From Kribbella soli (GTDB lineage: Bacteria; Actinomycetota; Actinomycetes; Propionibacteriales; Kribbellaceae), in assembly GCF_004331345.1 (NCBI RefSeq), contig NZ_SJJZ01000002.1, positions 1,178,001 to 1,242,000 of the forward strand: a DNA stretch of 64,000 nt. Reading direction: 5' to 3'. Shown piece after piece: positions 1 through 8,257 of this stretch. A program made the position numbers and the translations under genes. Under the pieces are notes generated by a model. That model was not told the origin of the DNA. It searched no databases and was given only the letters and a program-made list of their open reading frames with translations. How positions within the stretch are numbered: position 1 is the stretch's first letter; every line of letters starts with the position of its first letter.

Positions 1-404
1 TGGACGAGTACGTGTTCGAGGCGCTGCGGGTCGGGGCCAGCGGGTTCCTCGTGAAGGACACCGAGCCGGTCGAGCTGCTGCAGGCTGTGCGGGTGGTCGC
101 TCGCGGGGACGCGCTGCTGTCGCCTGGCGTGACGCGGCGGCTGGTGGCGGAGTTCGCGTCGCGGTCGCGGCAGCCGCATGCCAGCAAGGAACTCGACGTA
201 CTCACGGAACGCGAGAAGGAGATCGTCGCGCTGGTCGGCGAAGGCCTGTCGAACGACGAGATCGCCGCACGGCTGGTGCTGAGCCCGGCCACCGCAAAGA
301 CCCACGTCAGCCGCGCCATGATCAAACTCGGCGTCCGCGACCGCGCCCAACTCGTCGTACTCGCCTACCAAACCGGCCTGGTACGCCCAGGCTGGCTGGG
401 CTGA
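1..404 (+). CDS. LuxR/NarL-type response regulator, C-terminal part
   Basis: This gene enters from the left edge; the visible frame opens at base 3 with no start codon, so the N-terminus is missing. The remaining piece begins near the end of a receiver domain, with the GASGFLVKD segment that holds the conserved switch lysine. It continues into a LuxR-type helix-turn-helix, marked by LTEREKEIVALVGEGLSNDE and the recognition-helix stretch ATAKTHVSR. Such proteins are activated by phosphorylation from a sensor kinase, which should lie upstream outside the window. The TGA stop is at 402-404. Its target genes cannot be inferred, although the ABC pair at 1154-2888 is a reasonable candidate. Confidence 0.93.
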   Translation, partial: DEYVFEALRVGASGFLVKDTEPVELLQAVRVVARGDALLSPGVTRRLVAEFASRSRQPHASKELDVLTEREKEIVALVGEGLSNDEIAARLVLSPATAKTHVSRAMIKLGVRDRAQLVVLAYQTGLVRPGWLG

Positions 405-604
405 CGTTCTGGTTGGTGGGCCGGAGTGTGCAAGGTCGACAGGACATATATGTCCACTGGGCCCGCCGGCACGCGTGAGGCTGGTTCGATCGCGAGGCAG
501 TAGGCGTATACGTCCTGTCGGGCTTGCACAAGCTCCGACGCCGGCCGCCCCAGCTCAAGCCGGGTTGCCGCTTTGCGGAACATTTCTGCCACCAGGTGCA
601 ACAT
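365..604 (-). CDS. possible small ORF or gene remnant, 79 aa
   Basis: This reading frame fills most of the gap between the response regulator and the TPR-like gene. It starts with ATG at 604 and overlaps the 3' end of the response regulator by 40 bases. The first 60 residues look protein-like (MLHLVAEMFRKAATRLELG, then DVYAYCLAIEP), but the end is rich in Pro, Gln and Arg and runs antisense to the neighbouring gene. It uses AT-rich codons such as ATA and TAT that the neighbours avoid, which would fit a decayed, transferred gene fragment. I do not recognise a family. It may not be a gene. Confidence 0.22.
   Translation of the reverse strand: MLHLVAEMFRKAATRLELGRPASELVQARQDVYAYCLAIEPASRVPAGPVDIYVLSTLHTPAHQPERQPSQPGRTRPVW
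442..455. repeat. perfect 14-bp AT-centred palindrome
   Basis: GGACATATATGTCC reads identically on both strands and has an AT-only core of eight bases inside DNA that is otherwise about 70% GC. It lies 37 bases past the response-regulator stop. It could be an operator for a dimeric regulator, but no promoter-like hexamers are evident beside it. Confidence 0.35.
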
Positions 605-651
605 TGTTTCCGGATTGACCTTCTAGCTGGTCGAGGGCAGAAGGTGCTCGC

Positions 652-1077
652 ATGATGCACCTCGAAGAGATGACGGCGGCGGTTGAGCTCGGTCGCACCG
701 GGGAACGTGAAGCTGCACGTACTCAACTGACCGCACTATGGGAAGCGTGCGACGACCCGCAGACGCGGTGTGCGATCGCGCACTACCTGGCCGACGTACA
801 GGACGAGACCGAGGACGAGCTGTCCTGGGACCTGCGTGCGTTGGAAGACGTGGAGGACGACGGCTGGCTTCCCTCACTCCACTTGAACCTCGCCGACGAC
901 TACCGACGACTGTCGCAGACGCAGCTGGCCGAGGACCACCTGAGTATCGCGCGGGGGCTCCTGTCGGGTGTGCCTGAGGGAGCCTACGGTGACCTGATTC
1001 GGAGTGGGGTGGTGCACGTCGCGGAGGCGTTGGCGGCGGGGAGTGTGCGTCGGTTGGAGACCAACCCCAGCAGCTGA
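652..1077 (+). CDS. TPR-like helical protein of unknown function
   Basis: This is an acidic 141-aa soluble protein with no signal peptide or membrane segment. The sequence is alpha-helical and resembles degenerate tetratricopeptide pairs: a helix around residues 5-30, another at 35-60, then a stretch around HLNLADDYRRLSQTQLAEDH that matches the TPR spacing of small and aromatic residues. Similar stand-alone proteins are common in actinobacteria and are assumed to be protein-binding. ATG at 652 and ATG at 655 are both possible starts. No function can be assigned. It is followed by a GC-rich hairpin and appears monocistronic. Confidence 0.7.
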   Translation: MMHLEEMTAAVELGRTGEREAARTQLTALWEACDDPQTRCAIAHYLADVQDETEDELSWDLRALEDVEDDGWLPSLHLNLADDYRRLSQTQLAEDHLSIARGLLSGVPEGAYGDLIRSGVVHVAEALAAGSVRRLETNPSS

Positions 1078-1085
1078 GTACTCCG

Positions 1086-1113
1086 TCGGGGGTAGGTGGG
1101 GTCACTCCCCCGA
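1086..1113. terminator. GC-rich hairpin after the TPR-like gene
   Basis: Seven-base arms TCGGGGG (1086-1092) and CCCCCGA (1107-1113) enclose a 14-base loop, nine bases after the TPR-like stop. No T-tract follows, which is usual for actinobacterial terminators. The repeated GTAGGTGGGG at 1092 and 1122 sits in the same gap ahead of the ABC transporter, so a regulatory role is also possible. Confidence 0.35.
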
Positions 1114-1153
1114 GGCGACGCGGTAGGTGGGGCTGGGACGGCACTCTCGTCGT

Positions 1154-2053
1154 ATGGATGCGCTAGTTGAGGTCAGTGGGCTGACTAAGAGGTATGGCGG
1201 CACCTTGGCGGTTGATGGTGTCGATCTGACGGTGTTGCCGGGTGAGGTGTACGGCTTTCTGGGGCCGAACGGTGCGGGGAAGACGACCACGCTCCGGATC
1301 CTGACCGGGCTGATCGCGCCGACGAGTGGGAGCGTGCGGGTGCTGGGCGGGCGGCCGGGGGATGCCCGAGTGCTCAAAGGAACCGGGTCGATGATCGAGT
1401 CGCCGGCGTTCTACCCGTACCTGTCGGGGCTCGACAACCTGCGGCTGCTGGCCGAGTACGCCGGGGTGTCGCGGCAGCGGATCGACGAGGTACTGGAGCT
1501 CGTCGACCTCGCCGATCGCGCGAGGGACCGGTTCTCGACGTACTCGCTGGGGATGAAGCAGCGCCTCGGTGTCGCGGCCGCGCTCCTCAAGGACCCGGAG
1601 CTGGTGATCCTCGACGAGCCGACCAACGGCCTCGACCCGGCCGGTATGCGCGACATGCGCCGCCTGATCCGCGAACTCGGCACCGAGGGCCGGACCGTGC
1701 TGCTGTCCAGCCACCTGCTCGGCGAGGTGCAGCAGATCTGCGACCGGGTCGGCATCATCAACGCCGGCCGGATGGTTGCCGAGCACAACGTCGAGGAACT
1801 GCGCGGTGAGCAGGAACTCGTCGTCCGCGCCACCCCTCGCGACGATGCACAGCGGCTCCTGACCCGCTTCGGCAACGTTCACCAGTACGACGACACGCTC
1901 CGGGTTCAGGTGGATCCGGATCGGGCCGCCGAGGTGAACCGCGCACTCGTCGAGGCCGGTATCGAGGTGTCCGAGCTGCACACCACCGAACGCGCGCTCG
2001 AGGACATCTTCTTCGAGCTGACGACCGCGAAGGAGAAGACCGATGTTGGGTAG
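1154..2053 (+). CDS. ABC transporter ATP-binding protein (exporter type)
   Basis: This 299-aa ATPase powers the adjacent membrane permease. It has Walker A at residues 37-45 (GPNGAGKTT), a slightly altered signature (YSLGMKQRL for LSGGQ) near residue 135, Walker B with catalytic Glu (LVILDEPTNG), and the H-loop in LLSSHLLGEV. The altered signature and the C-terminal domain of about 80 residues are typical of the CcmA/DrrA-like group that exports drugs, antibiotics or bacteriocins. ATG at 1154 is chosen because the protein then starts with the usual MDALVEVSGLTKRYG; an upstream in-frame start at 1127 adds only a basic, non-conserved leader. Its stop overlaps the permease start by 11 bases, so the two are co-translated. 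The substrate is unknown. Confidence 0.93.
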   Translation: MDALVEVSGLTKRYGGTLAVDGVDLTVLPGEVYGFLGPNGAGKTTTLRILTGLIAPTSGSVRVLGGRPGDARVLKGTGSMIESPAFYPYLSGLDNLRLLAEYAGVSRQRIDEVLELVDLADRARDRFSTYSLGMKQRLGVAAALLKDPELVILDEPTNGLDPAGMRDMRRLIRELGTEGRTVLLSSHLLGEVQQICDRVGIINAGRMVAEHNVEELRGEQELVVRATPRDDAQRLLTRFGNVHQYDDTLRVQVDPDRAAEVNRALVEAGIEVSELHTTERALEDIFFELTTAKEKTDVG

Positions 2054-2888
2054 CTACCGCGCGGAGATCCTGAAGCTCCGCAAGCGATCCGCGGTCTGGG
2101 TGCTGTTCGGCGCCGGCCTGGTGCTGAGTCTGATCTTCGGCTACCTGCTGCCGTACCTGGGCTACGCGACCGGCGACGACAACCCGCAGACCGACGGCGT
2201 ACCGCGCGCCGAGATCCTCCGCGGCATGCTGCCGGCGCGCGTCGTCGACAACGCGATCGGCGGGTACCCGATCTTCGCCGGTGCACTCGCGCTGGTCCTC
2301 GGCGCGATCGTGATCGGCGGCGAGTACACCTGGGGAACGCTCAAGACCATCCTCACCCAGCGCCCGCGGCGCGGCACGATCCTCGGCGCCCAGTTCCTGG
2401 CGCTGGGCACGATGATCGCGCTCTGGGTGCTCGGAATCTTCGCCGCCTGCGCGCTCTGCAGCGTCGGCATCGCCGCAGCCGAAGACGGCTCGACGAGTTG
2501 GCCGGGCGTCGGCGATCTCCTGCAAGGACTCGCGGGCGGCTGGTTGGTCCTGATGATGTGGTGCCTGGCCGGCGCTGTACTGGCCATTGCCTTCCGCAAC
2601 GTTGCACTGCCGATCGGCCTCGGCGTGGTGTGGATCCTCGGGATCGAGACGCTGTTGGCCGGCGTCGTGAGCAGCCTGCTGCCGAGCCTGAAGTGGCTCG
2701 CCAACGTCCTGCCCGGCACCAACGCCGGTTCCCTCGTCTTCAGCGTGACAGGGATGGCGGCGTCCGATGCGCCACCGGGAGTGCGTGATGCCGTCGGAGG
2801 TGGCCGCGCCCTCTTGACCCTGCTCGCCTACTGCGCGGTGTTCGCAGTACTCGCGGCCTGGACCACCCGCCGCCGCGACGTCACCTGA
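2043..2888 (+). CDS. ABC transporter permease (ABC-2 type)
   Basis: This is a 281-aa integral membrane protein with about six hydrophobic helices: residues 17-40, 75-98, 120-150, 163-185, 190-215 and 255-275. It begins with a short cytoplasmic LGSYRAEILKLRKRSAVW segment typical of ABC-2 permeases, where the ATPase docks. The GGEYTWGTLKTILTQ loop between the second and third helices is a hallmark of this subfamily. It forms the membrane half of the exporter with the ATPase immediately upstream. Its 3' end overlaps the convergent GH125 gene by eight bases. The substrate cannot be read from sequence. Confidence 0.92.
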   Translation: MLGSYRAEILKLRKRSAVWVLFGAGLVLSLIFGYLLPYLGYATGDDNPQTDGVPRAEILRGMLPARVVDNAIGGYPIFAGALALVLGAIVIGGEYTWGTLKTILTQRPRRGTILGAQFLALGTMIALWVLGIFAACALCSVGIAAAEDGSTSWPGVGDLLQGLAGGWLVLMMWCLAGAVLAIAFRNVALPIGLGVVWILGIETLLAGVVSSLLPSLKWLANVLPGTNAGSLVFSVTGMAASDAPPGVRDAVGGGRALLTLLAYCAVFAVLAAWTTRRRDVT

Positions 2889-4152
2889 TGCCGGCGTGTA
2901 CCAGGGCTAGTTCGCAGAACATCGCGTTGGCCCAGGAGAACCATTCGCGGGTGAACTGGCGGGGGTCGTCGACGTCGAAGCCCTCGTGCATCTGGCCGGT
3001 GCCGCCCGTGGTGTCGCGGAGGAGCTCCAGCAACCGTTGGCGCTCCTCCGCCGACGTGCTCGATATCCCCTGTACAGCAAGGGCGATGTGCCAGATGTAG
3101 CGCGGCGGGGTGTGCGGGCTGCCGATGCCGGCGGCCGCAGTTCCGCTGTAGTAGTACGGGTTCTCCGGGCTGAGCAGCAGCGCCCGGGTCGCGAGGTACG
3201 TCGGGTCGTCCGCGGCGGCGTACCCGGTCAGCGGGATCGACAGCAGGCTCGGCATGTTGGCGTCGTCCATCAGCAGCGTCTCGCCCAGCCCGTCCACCTC
3301 GTAGGCGTAGACGCGACCGTGCTCCGGATGCTCCACCGTGCCGAACGAAGCGATGCCCTCGTCGATCTCGGCCTTCAGCCCCTTCGCACGATCGGCCAGC
3401 GGCTCGTCCCGCAGTACCTCGGTCGCGATCTCCTGCAGGTACCCGAGCACCACCGACGCGAACATGTTGCCGGGCACGTTGAAGCCCAGCTCCGTCGCGT
3501 CGTCACTCGGCCGGAACGCGCTCCACGACATCCCGGTCGGCCGGGTCAGCCGCCCACGTCCCTCGCGGACGAGCGTGTCCGACGGGCGGTCGTCGTGTCG
3601 CTGGAAGCGGTACGGCGAACGCGCCTCATGGTCCTGCTCCACGGTCCACAGCTCGACGATCGCCTCCGCCGCGGCCCGGAACCGGTTGTCGATCACGTCC
3701 GCGCGACCGGTGATCCGCCAGAGCCGGTACGCCAGGTCGAGCGGGAAGCACAGCGAGTCGATCTCGTACTTGCGCTCCCACACCCACGGCGACATCTCGG
3801 TCTCGTCGGAGGTGTGCCCGGCGCCGTTCGCCTCCTTGTTGAAGGCGTTAGCGTACGGGTCCAGGACGACGTACTCGAGCTGCCGGTGCAGCACGCCGAT
3901 CAGGACGTCCTGCAGGCCCGGGTCGTCCTTGCACAGCAGCAGGTACGGGCGGAGTTGCGCGGCCGAGTCACGCAGCCACATCGCGGGGATGTCGCCGGTC
4001 AGGACGAACGTCGTACCGTCCGGGAGCCGCTCGGCGACGGCCGGCAGGTTGCCGGCCATCGAGCGCTGGAACATCTCCGCGATCACGTCGTCACCGGTGG
4101 CCTCCCGGACGGCCGCGGCGGCGCGGGCGAGGACCTCGGGGTCGATCATCAA
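2881..4152 (-). CDS. GH125 exo-alpha-1,6-mannosidase
   Basis: This 423-aa enzyme belongs to glycoside hydrolase family 125, whose characterised members are metal-independent inverting exo-alpha-1,6-mannosidases with an (alpha/alpha)6 barrel. Matching features are TGDIPAMWLRDSAAQLRPYL near residue 52, NKEANGAGHTSDETEMSPW near residue 107, ERKYEIDSLCFPLDLAYRLW, and the C-terminal EWFSWANAMFCELAL. There is no signal peptide, so it should act in the cytoplasm on imported mannosides. It lies five bases downstream of the ROK regulator and after the GH36-like enzyme, giving a sugar-catabolism operon. ATG at 4152 or the next in-frame ATG could be the start. No sugar ABC transporter lies in this window. 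Confidence 0.88.
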   Translation of the reverse strand: MMIDPEVLARAAAAVREATGDDVIAEMFQRSMAGNLPAVAERLPDGTTFVLTGDIPAMWLRDSAAQLRPYLLLCKDDPGLQDVLIGVLHRQLEYVVLDPYANAFNKEANGAGHTSDETEMSPWVWERKYEIDSLCFPLDLAYRLWRITGRADVIDNRFRAAAEAIVELWTVEQDHEARSPYRFQRHDDRPSDTLVREGRGRLTRPTGMSWSAFRPSDDATELGFNVPGNMFASVVLGYLQEIATEVLRDEPLADRAKGLKAEIDEGIASFGTVEHPEHGRVYAYEVDGLGETLLMDDANMPSLLSIPLTGYAAADDPTYLATRALLLSPENPYYYSGTAAAGIGSPHTPPRYIWHIALAVQGISSTSAEERQRLLELLRDTTGGTGQMHEGFDVDDPRQFTREWFSWANAMFCELALVHAGIR

Positions 4153-4157
4153 AACAT

Positions 4158-5399
4158 CTACCTTTCAGCGGCAAGTGCGGGGTCGAGGGAGGGGTTGGGC
4201 GAGAAGGTCCGGTCGAGGACCAGGCTCGCGGCGCCGATCGCGCCGACGTCCGCGCCGAGCGCCGTACCCGTGACGTCGAACGGGTGCACCGCCGCCAGCA
4301 GGAAACGACCTTCCAGCGCGGTGCGCACGCGGTCGTGCAGAACCGGGGCGAGCTGCTCCCAGTGCGGACCGCCGAAGACCACGCGCTCCAGGTCGAGGAG
4401 GTTCGCGATGTCCTCGACCACCTTGGCGATCCGCTCCGCGAGCGTGGTGACGATCTCCTGCGCGGCATCGGAACCGTCAACGGCCAGCGCGCACAGCCGG
4501 GCGAAGGCCGCGTCCACGGCGTGCCGATCGTCGAGGTCGATGCCTTCGGCAAGTACGCCGGCCTGGACCGCCTGCTGCACCAGGTACCTGGGCTGGCTGG
4601 CCTCGCCGACACACCCACGCCGCCCGCAGTAGCAGAGCGGTCCGTCGGGGTCGACGATCACGTGACCGATCTCGCCGACGTTGCTGGACGAACCGCGGAC
4701 CACCTCGTCGCCGATCACCAACCCGGCGCCGACACCGGTGCCGAGGTAGAAGAAGACGAAGCTGCCGCCGTGACCGGCCCACTTCTCCGCGGACGCGGCC
4801 GCGGTCACGTCCTTGTCCAGGACGATCGGCAGACCGGTCCGTTCGCTCAGCTCGTCGCGGAGCGGGACGAGGTGCCAGGTCGAGAGGTTCGGCGGGTCGA
4901 CGACCACACCGCGCTCGACGTCGATCGGCCCGGGCGCGGCGATCCCGACACCGCTGACCCGGTGGCGCGGTGCGCCGGACGCGGCGATCACCTCCTCGAT
5001 CGTCTTCGCGATGCCGTCGATGAGTACGCCGGGGTCGTCGGCGTACTGGTCGACCGGCCGCCGCGCGACCACTTCACCAGTGAGATCGAGCAGTACGACG
5101 GTGACGACGGACGGATCGAGATGGACGCCGACGGCGTACTGTCCGGTGGGTTCGAGCTCGAGCAGAGTCCGTGGTTTGCCGAGGCCGGCGCCGCGCAACC
5201 GTCCGGCTTCGCGGACCAGGCCGGCGTCAAGGAGGCGGCGCACGATGTTGGAGATCGCCTGACCGGACAGGCCGGTCGCCTCGGCCAGTTCGACCCGGCT
5301 CAGCTGCTCGCTGCGACGGATCGCGTCCAGTACGACGGCATCGTTGAATCCCCCGACGCGATCGAGGTTCGTCCCCCGTCTAACCAATTGGATCCGCAC
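4158..5399 (-). CDS. ROK-family sugar-responsive transcriptional regulator
   Basis: This protein of about 413 aa has an N-terminal winged helix (RSEQLSRVELAEATGLSGQA) and a C-terminal ROK sugar-kinase-like domain with the glucokinase-type ATP motif (GVGIAAPGPIDV) and the zinc motif CYCGRRGCVGEASQ. ROK repressors of the NagC/Mlc/XylR type release DNA on binding a sugar or sugar phosphate. GTG at 5399 is preferred because the protein then begins VRIQLVRRGTNLDRVGGFN, the usual start of this family; longer in-frame starts lie inside the upstream gene. The start overlaps the end of the GH36-like gene by 20 bases, indicating coupling. It probably controls the two glycosidases beside it. Confidence 0.9.
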   Translation of the reverse strand: MRIQLVRRGTNLDRVGGFNDAVVLDAIRRSEQLSRVELAEATGLSGQAISNIVRRLLDAGLVREAGRLRGAGLGKPRTLLELEPTGQYAVGVHLDPSVVTVVLLDLTGEVVARRPVDQYADDPGVLIDGIAKTIEEVIAASGAPRHRVSGVGIAAPGPIDVERGVVVDPPNLSTWHLVPLRDELSERTGLPIVLDKDVTAAASAEKWAGHGGSFVFFYLGTGVGAGLVIGDEVVRGSSSNVGEIGHVIVDPDGPLCYCGRRGCVGEASQPRYLVQQAVQAGVLAEGIDLDDRHAVDAAFARLCALAVDGSDAAQEIVTTLAERIAKVVEDIANLLDLERVVFGGPHWEQLAPVLHDRVRTALEGRFLLAAVHPFDVTGTALGADVGAIGAASLVLDRTFSPNPSLDPALAAER

Positions 5400-6927
5400 C
5401 CCACGGTTGCGACCAGTCGTAACGAATGGTGTCGTCGCCCGCCCGCCACACGTTCGGCGTCGTGTTGACGAGCCAGTCGGCCGGCTCGATCCCTGAATCA
5501 CTCACCGCACCGCCATTGAGCGCCAACCGTATACCGTCGCGCAACGCGCGGTCCGTCCGCTCGGTCCGGGCCGCCGGGTCGATCGACAGGAACAACGCCG
5601 TGCCGGAGCGCGCGACCAGATCGAGGAACCGTTCGTTCAGCTCCCACGGCGTCTGCGGCGTACAGGGCACGCAATCGGCGTCGACCGTGAAGAACCGGTT
5701 GTGCTGCGGGAGCCGGAACGCGAGCGTGTTCACGCCCATCTTCCGGGTCCGCTCCCAGTCCCGGCCGGACGTGTCGTCGCCGGTCCGCTGGACGTCAACG
5801 AGCCCCGCGGCGAGGTGGCCGACGGTGTTGCAGCCGATCAGTACGACGTCGTCCGCGGCCGCCCGGATCTCCCGGTAGAACGCGAGGATGATCTCGGCCG
5901 TTGTCCGCGACCGGTCGTGGAACTGCCAGCCGTCGCGCGTCAGCCGCGACCCCATCGCGGGGCCGAACGCCCCGAACACGTCGTACGTGCTGAAGTCGTG
6001 CTTGACCAGCTCGAAACCCCAGTCCTTGAACCGCTGCAGGTCTGCGCGCACGCCATCCAGGACCTCGGGGTACGACGGATCGAGCGCCCGCCCCGGCTTG
6101 TCATGCGGGCCCTTTGAGGCCAACGTCGACGGCTCGCGGACCAGGAGCGGGCGGAACCACAGGCCTGGCCGCGCACCGATCTCCTTGATCGCGGCCGCCG
6201 TACCGGCGAGGTCGTCGAAGACTCCCGGCGTACCGCGGTCCCAGGGGCCGCCGGAGGCGATGCCGCCCGGGTACCAGCCGTCGTCGACGACGCTGAAGGG
6301 TTTCACCGGGTGGCCGTCGGCGAGCTCGACGATCGTCGAGGCGTCCTTCAGAACGGCCTTCTCGTCGAAGTTCTCGCCGTACGCGTAGTACCAGTTGTTA
6401 GCCCCGACCACCGGCGCGGGCTCAGGTCGCGCCGGTAGTCGGGTGCTCATGGAGGCGACTGCTGCGTTCAGCGTCTGCCAGGGTGTGCCGGCGTCGTCGA
6501 ATCGTCGCACGACTGCTGCCGTCAGCGTACGACCGTCCAAAAGCGTGGGACCGCCGCCGTTGCGCAGGTCGAGCCAGAGGGTGAACCCGTCACCGTCGAC
6601 GGTCCACCCACAGAACGCGTTCGGCTGGACGTCGACGCCCATGCCGAACGTGCCTGCTCCCGAGTGGGCCAGGAAGTACCACGGCAGCAGACGCTCGGGT
6701 TGCTGGTGACGCCATTGCAGGTCGCCGTACGAACGCTCCCACGCGTCGCCGAGGATCAGCGCGTCGCTCGGCAGCTTCTCCGACCAGCGCAGCGCGACCC
6801 GGGAGATCCGCGTCGCGGTGACCTCGACGGCTCCGTCGTTCCAGCGGATCTCGGCACCGGCGCGCGGCGGGGAGACCAACTCTCCCGAGGGATCCACCTG
6901 GACGAAAACAGCGCTCGGTTCTCTCAC
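5380..6927 (-). CDS. GH36/melibiase-like glycosidase
   Basis: This 515-aa enzyme has a beta-rich N-terminal domain (about 1-170) followed by a TIM barrel resembling alpha-galactosidases of clans GH27/GH36. The probable nucleophile is D311 in ELVKHDFSTYD and the probable acid/base is D384 or D385 in RTGDDTSG, the same placement as in GH36. NNWYYAYGENFDE and FSVVDDGWYPG fit the start of the barrel. It is shorter than typical 700-aa GH36 enzymes and has no signal peptide. Start: GTG at 6927 with GAGGGAG upstream. It leads a three-gene run with the ROK regulator and GH125. Galactosidase specificity is inferred; another alpha-glycoside is possible. Confidence 0.82.
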   Translation of the reverse strand: MREPSAVFVQVDPSGELVSPPRAGAEIRWNDGAVEVTATRISRVALRWSEKLPSDALILGDAWERSYGDLQWRHQQPERLLPWYFLAHSGAGTFGMGVDVQPNAFCGWTVDGDGFTLWLDLRNGGGPTLLDGRTLTAAVVRRFDDAGTPWQTLNAAVASMSTRLPARPEPAPVVGANNWYYAYGENFDEKAVLKDASTIVELADGHPVKPFSVVDDGWYPGGIASGGPWDRGTPGVFDDLAGTAAAIKEIGARPGLWFRPLLVREPSTLASKGPHDKPGRALDPSYPEVLDGVRADLQRFKDWGFELVKHDFSTYDVFGAFGPAMGSRLTRDGWQFHDRSRTTAEIILAFYREIRAAADDVVLIGCNTVGHLAAGLVDVQRTGDDTSGRDWERTRKMGVNTLAFRLPQHNRFFTVDADCVPCTPQTPWELNERFLDLVARSGTALFLSIDPAARTERTDRALRDGIRLALNGGAVSDSGIEPADWLVNTTPNVWRAGDDTIRYDWSQPWGADPIG

Positions 6928-6960
6928 TTGGCTCCCTCGGAGTTAATTTCCCCAGAGACT

Positions 6961-8166
6961 TTAGTTAGTGCCTCTCGGGCCGGTCAAGGCGGAGACCGCG
7001 GCCAGGAGACGGTCCACGTCCGACTGGTCGGTGTACGGCGCGAGACCGGCGCGGATCGCACCGGCCGGGCCGAGACCGAGGTGGCGGGCGGGCTCGTAGG
7101 CGTAGAACGAGCCGGCCGGGGCGTTCACGCCCGCCTTCGCGAGGTTCTCGGAGACCGCCGCCGGCGTGTGACCGTCGAGGGTGAAGAGCAGGGTGGGCGT
7201 GCGGTTGGCGGCGTGGCCGTAGAGGGTGACGCCGGGGATCGCCTTCAGGCGGGCCTCGAGGTCGTCGCGGAGCGCGTCCTCGTGCGCTTCGACGCTTTCG
7301 AGGGAGCTGACCAGGCGCTCACGCCGGGTGCTGCCGGTGCCCGCGAGACCGGCGATGAAGTCGACGGCAGCGGTCGTGCCGGCGAGCAACTCGTACGGCA
7401 GGGTCCCGAACTCGAAGCGCTCCGGTACGACGTCCGTCGACGGCAGCAGCTTGTCGGGCTTCAGCGTCTCGAGCAGCTCCGGCGCCGCGGTCAGGACGCC
7501 GAGATGCGGGCCGAAGAACTTGTACGGCGAGCAGACGAAGAAGTCGGCGTACCGCGCGTCGATCGGCGCGTGAGCGGTCAGGTGGACGCCGTCGACGTAG
7601 ATCAACGCGCCGGCCTCGTGTACCTGGTCGGCGATCTTCTGCGTGTCGGGGCGCGTGCCCAGGAGGTTGGACGCGGCGGTGACCGCGACCAGGCGGGTGC
7701 GGTCGGTGAGCAGCGGGGCGATGTCGTCCAGCTCGGAGGTCTCCGGGTCGAAGCCGAGCCACTTGACCGTGGCACCCACTGCCTCGGCGGCCTGCACCCA
7801 CGGACGGACGTTCGCGTCGTGGTCGAGGCGGGTGACGATCACCTCGTCGCCGGTGGACCAGGTCTTGGCGAGGGTGCGGGAGAAGTCGTACGTGAGCTGC
7901 GTCATGCTGCGGCCGAACACGATCCCCTGTGCGGTCGTACCGAGCAGGTCGGCCATCGCCTGACGGGCGCCGAGCACGATCTCGTCGGCCCGGCGTTCGG
8001 CTGCGGTCAGCTGGCCGCGGTTGGCGAGCGCCGAGGTCATGGTCCGAGCCACCGCATCGGCGACGGCCTGCGGGGTCTGCGAACCTCCAGGCCCGTCGAA
8101 GTGCGCCGCTCCCTCGTCGAGCGCGGGGAACTGCTTCCGGACGGCGACGACATCAAAGGCACTCAT
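6961..8166 (-). CDS. cysteine desulfurase-like PLP enzyme (class V aminotransferase fold)
   Basis: This is a 401-aa fold-type I PLP enzyme of the cysteine desulfurase-like (VC1184-type) group. The PLP lysine is K216 in SPYKFFGPHLG, preceded by the cofactor aspartate in IYVDGVHLTAHAP. HFDGPGGSQTPQAVADA near the start and TRLDHDANVRPW are characteristic of this group. The cysteine loop of true SufS/IscS enzymes is not evident, so sulfur transfer is doubtful and a different lyase or transaminase activity is possible. ATG at 8166 has AGAGAGG nine bases upstream; ATG at 8175 is the alternative. It ends 33 bases before the GH36-like start, so it may head that operon, though the functions look unrelated. 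Confidence 0.82.
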   Translation of the reverse strand: MSAFDVVAVRKQFPALDEGAAHFDGPGGSQTPQAVADAVARTMTSALANRGQLTAAERRADEIVLGARQAMADLLGTTAQGIVFGRSMTQLTYDFSRTLAKTWSTGDEVIVTRLDHDANVRPWVQAAEAVGATVKWLGFDPETSELDDIAPLLTDRTRLVAVTAASNLLGTRPDTQKIADQVHEAGALIYVDGVHLTAHAPIDARYADFFVCSPYKFFGPHLGVLTAAPELLETLKPDKLLPSTDVVPERFEFGTLPYELLAGTTAAVDFIAGLAGTGSTRRERLVSSLESVEAHEDALRDDLEARLKAIPGVTLYGHAANRTPTLLFTLDGHTPAAVSENLAKAGVNAPAGSFYAYEPARHLGLGPAGAIRAGLAPYTDQSDVDRLLAAVSALTGPRGTN

Positions 8167-8257
8167 GCGCGTCATCCTCTCTCGCTCCTGACAGTCGCCG
8201 CCACTGCCTGCCCGAATGCGGATATAAATGCGCGAACTGTCCGCGCAGTAGTGCAGG

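Noticed and set aside
6928..6966. ROK operator before the GH36-like gene
   Set aside because: AGTTA appears twice, but partly inside the stop codon of the upstream gene, and no symmetric site is formed.
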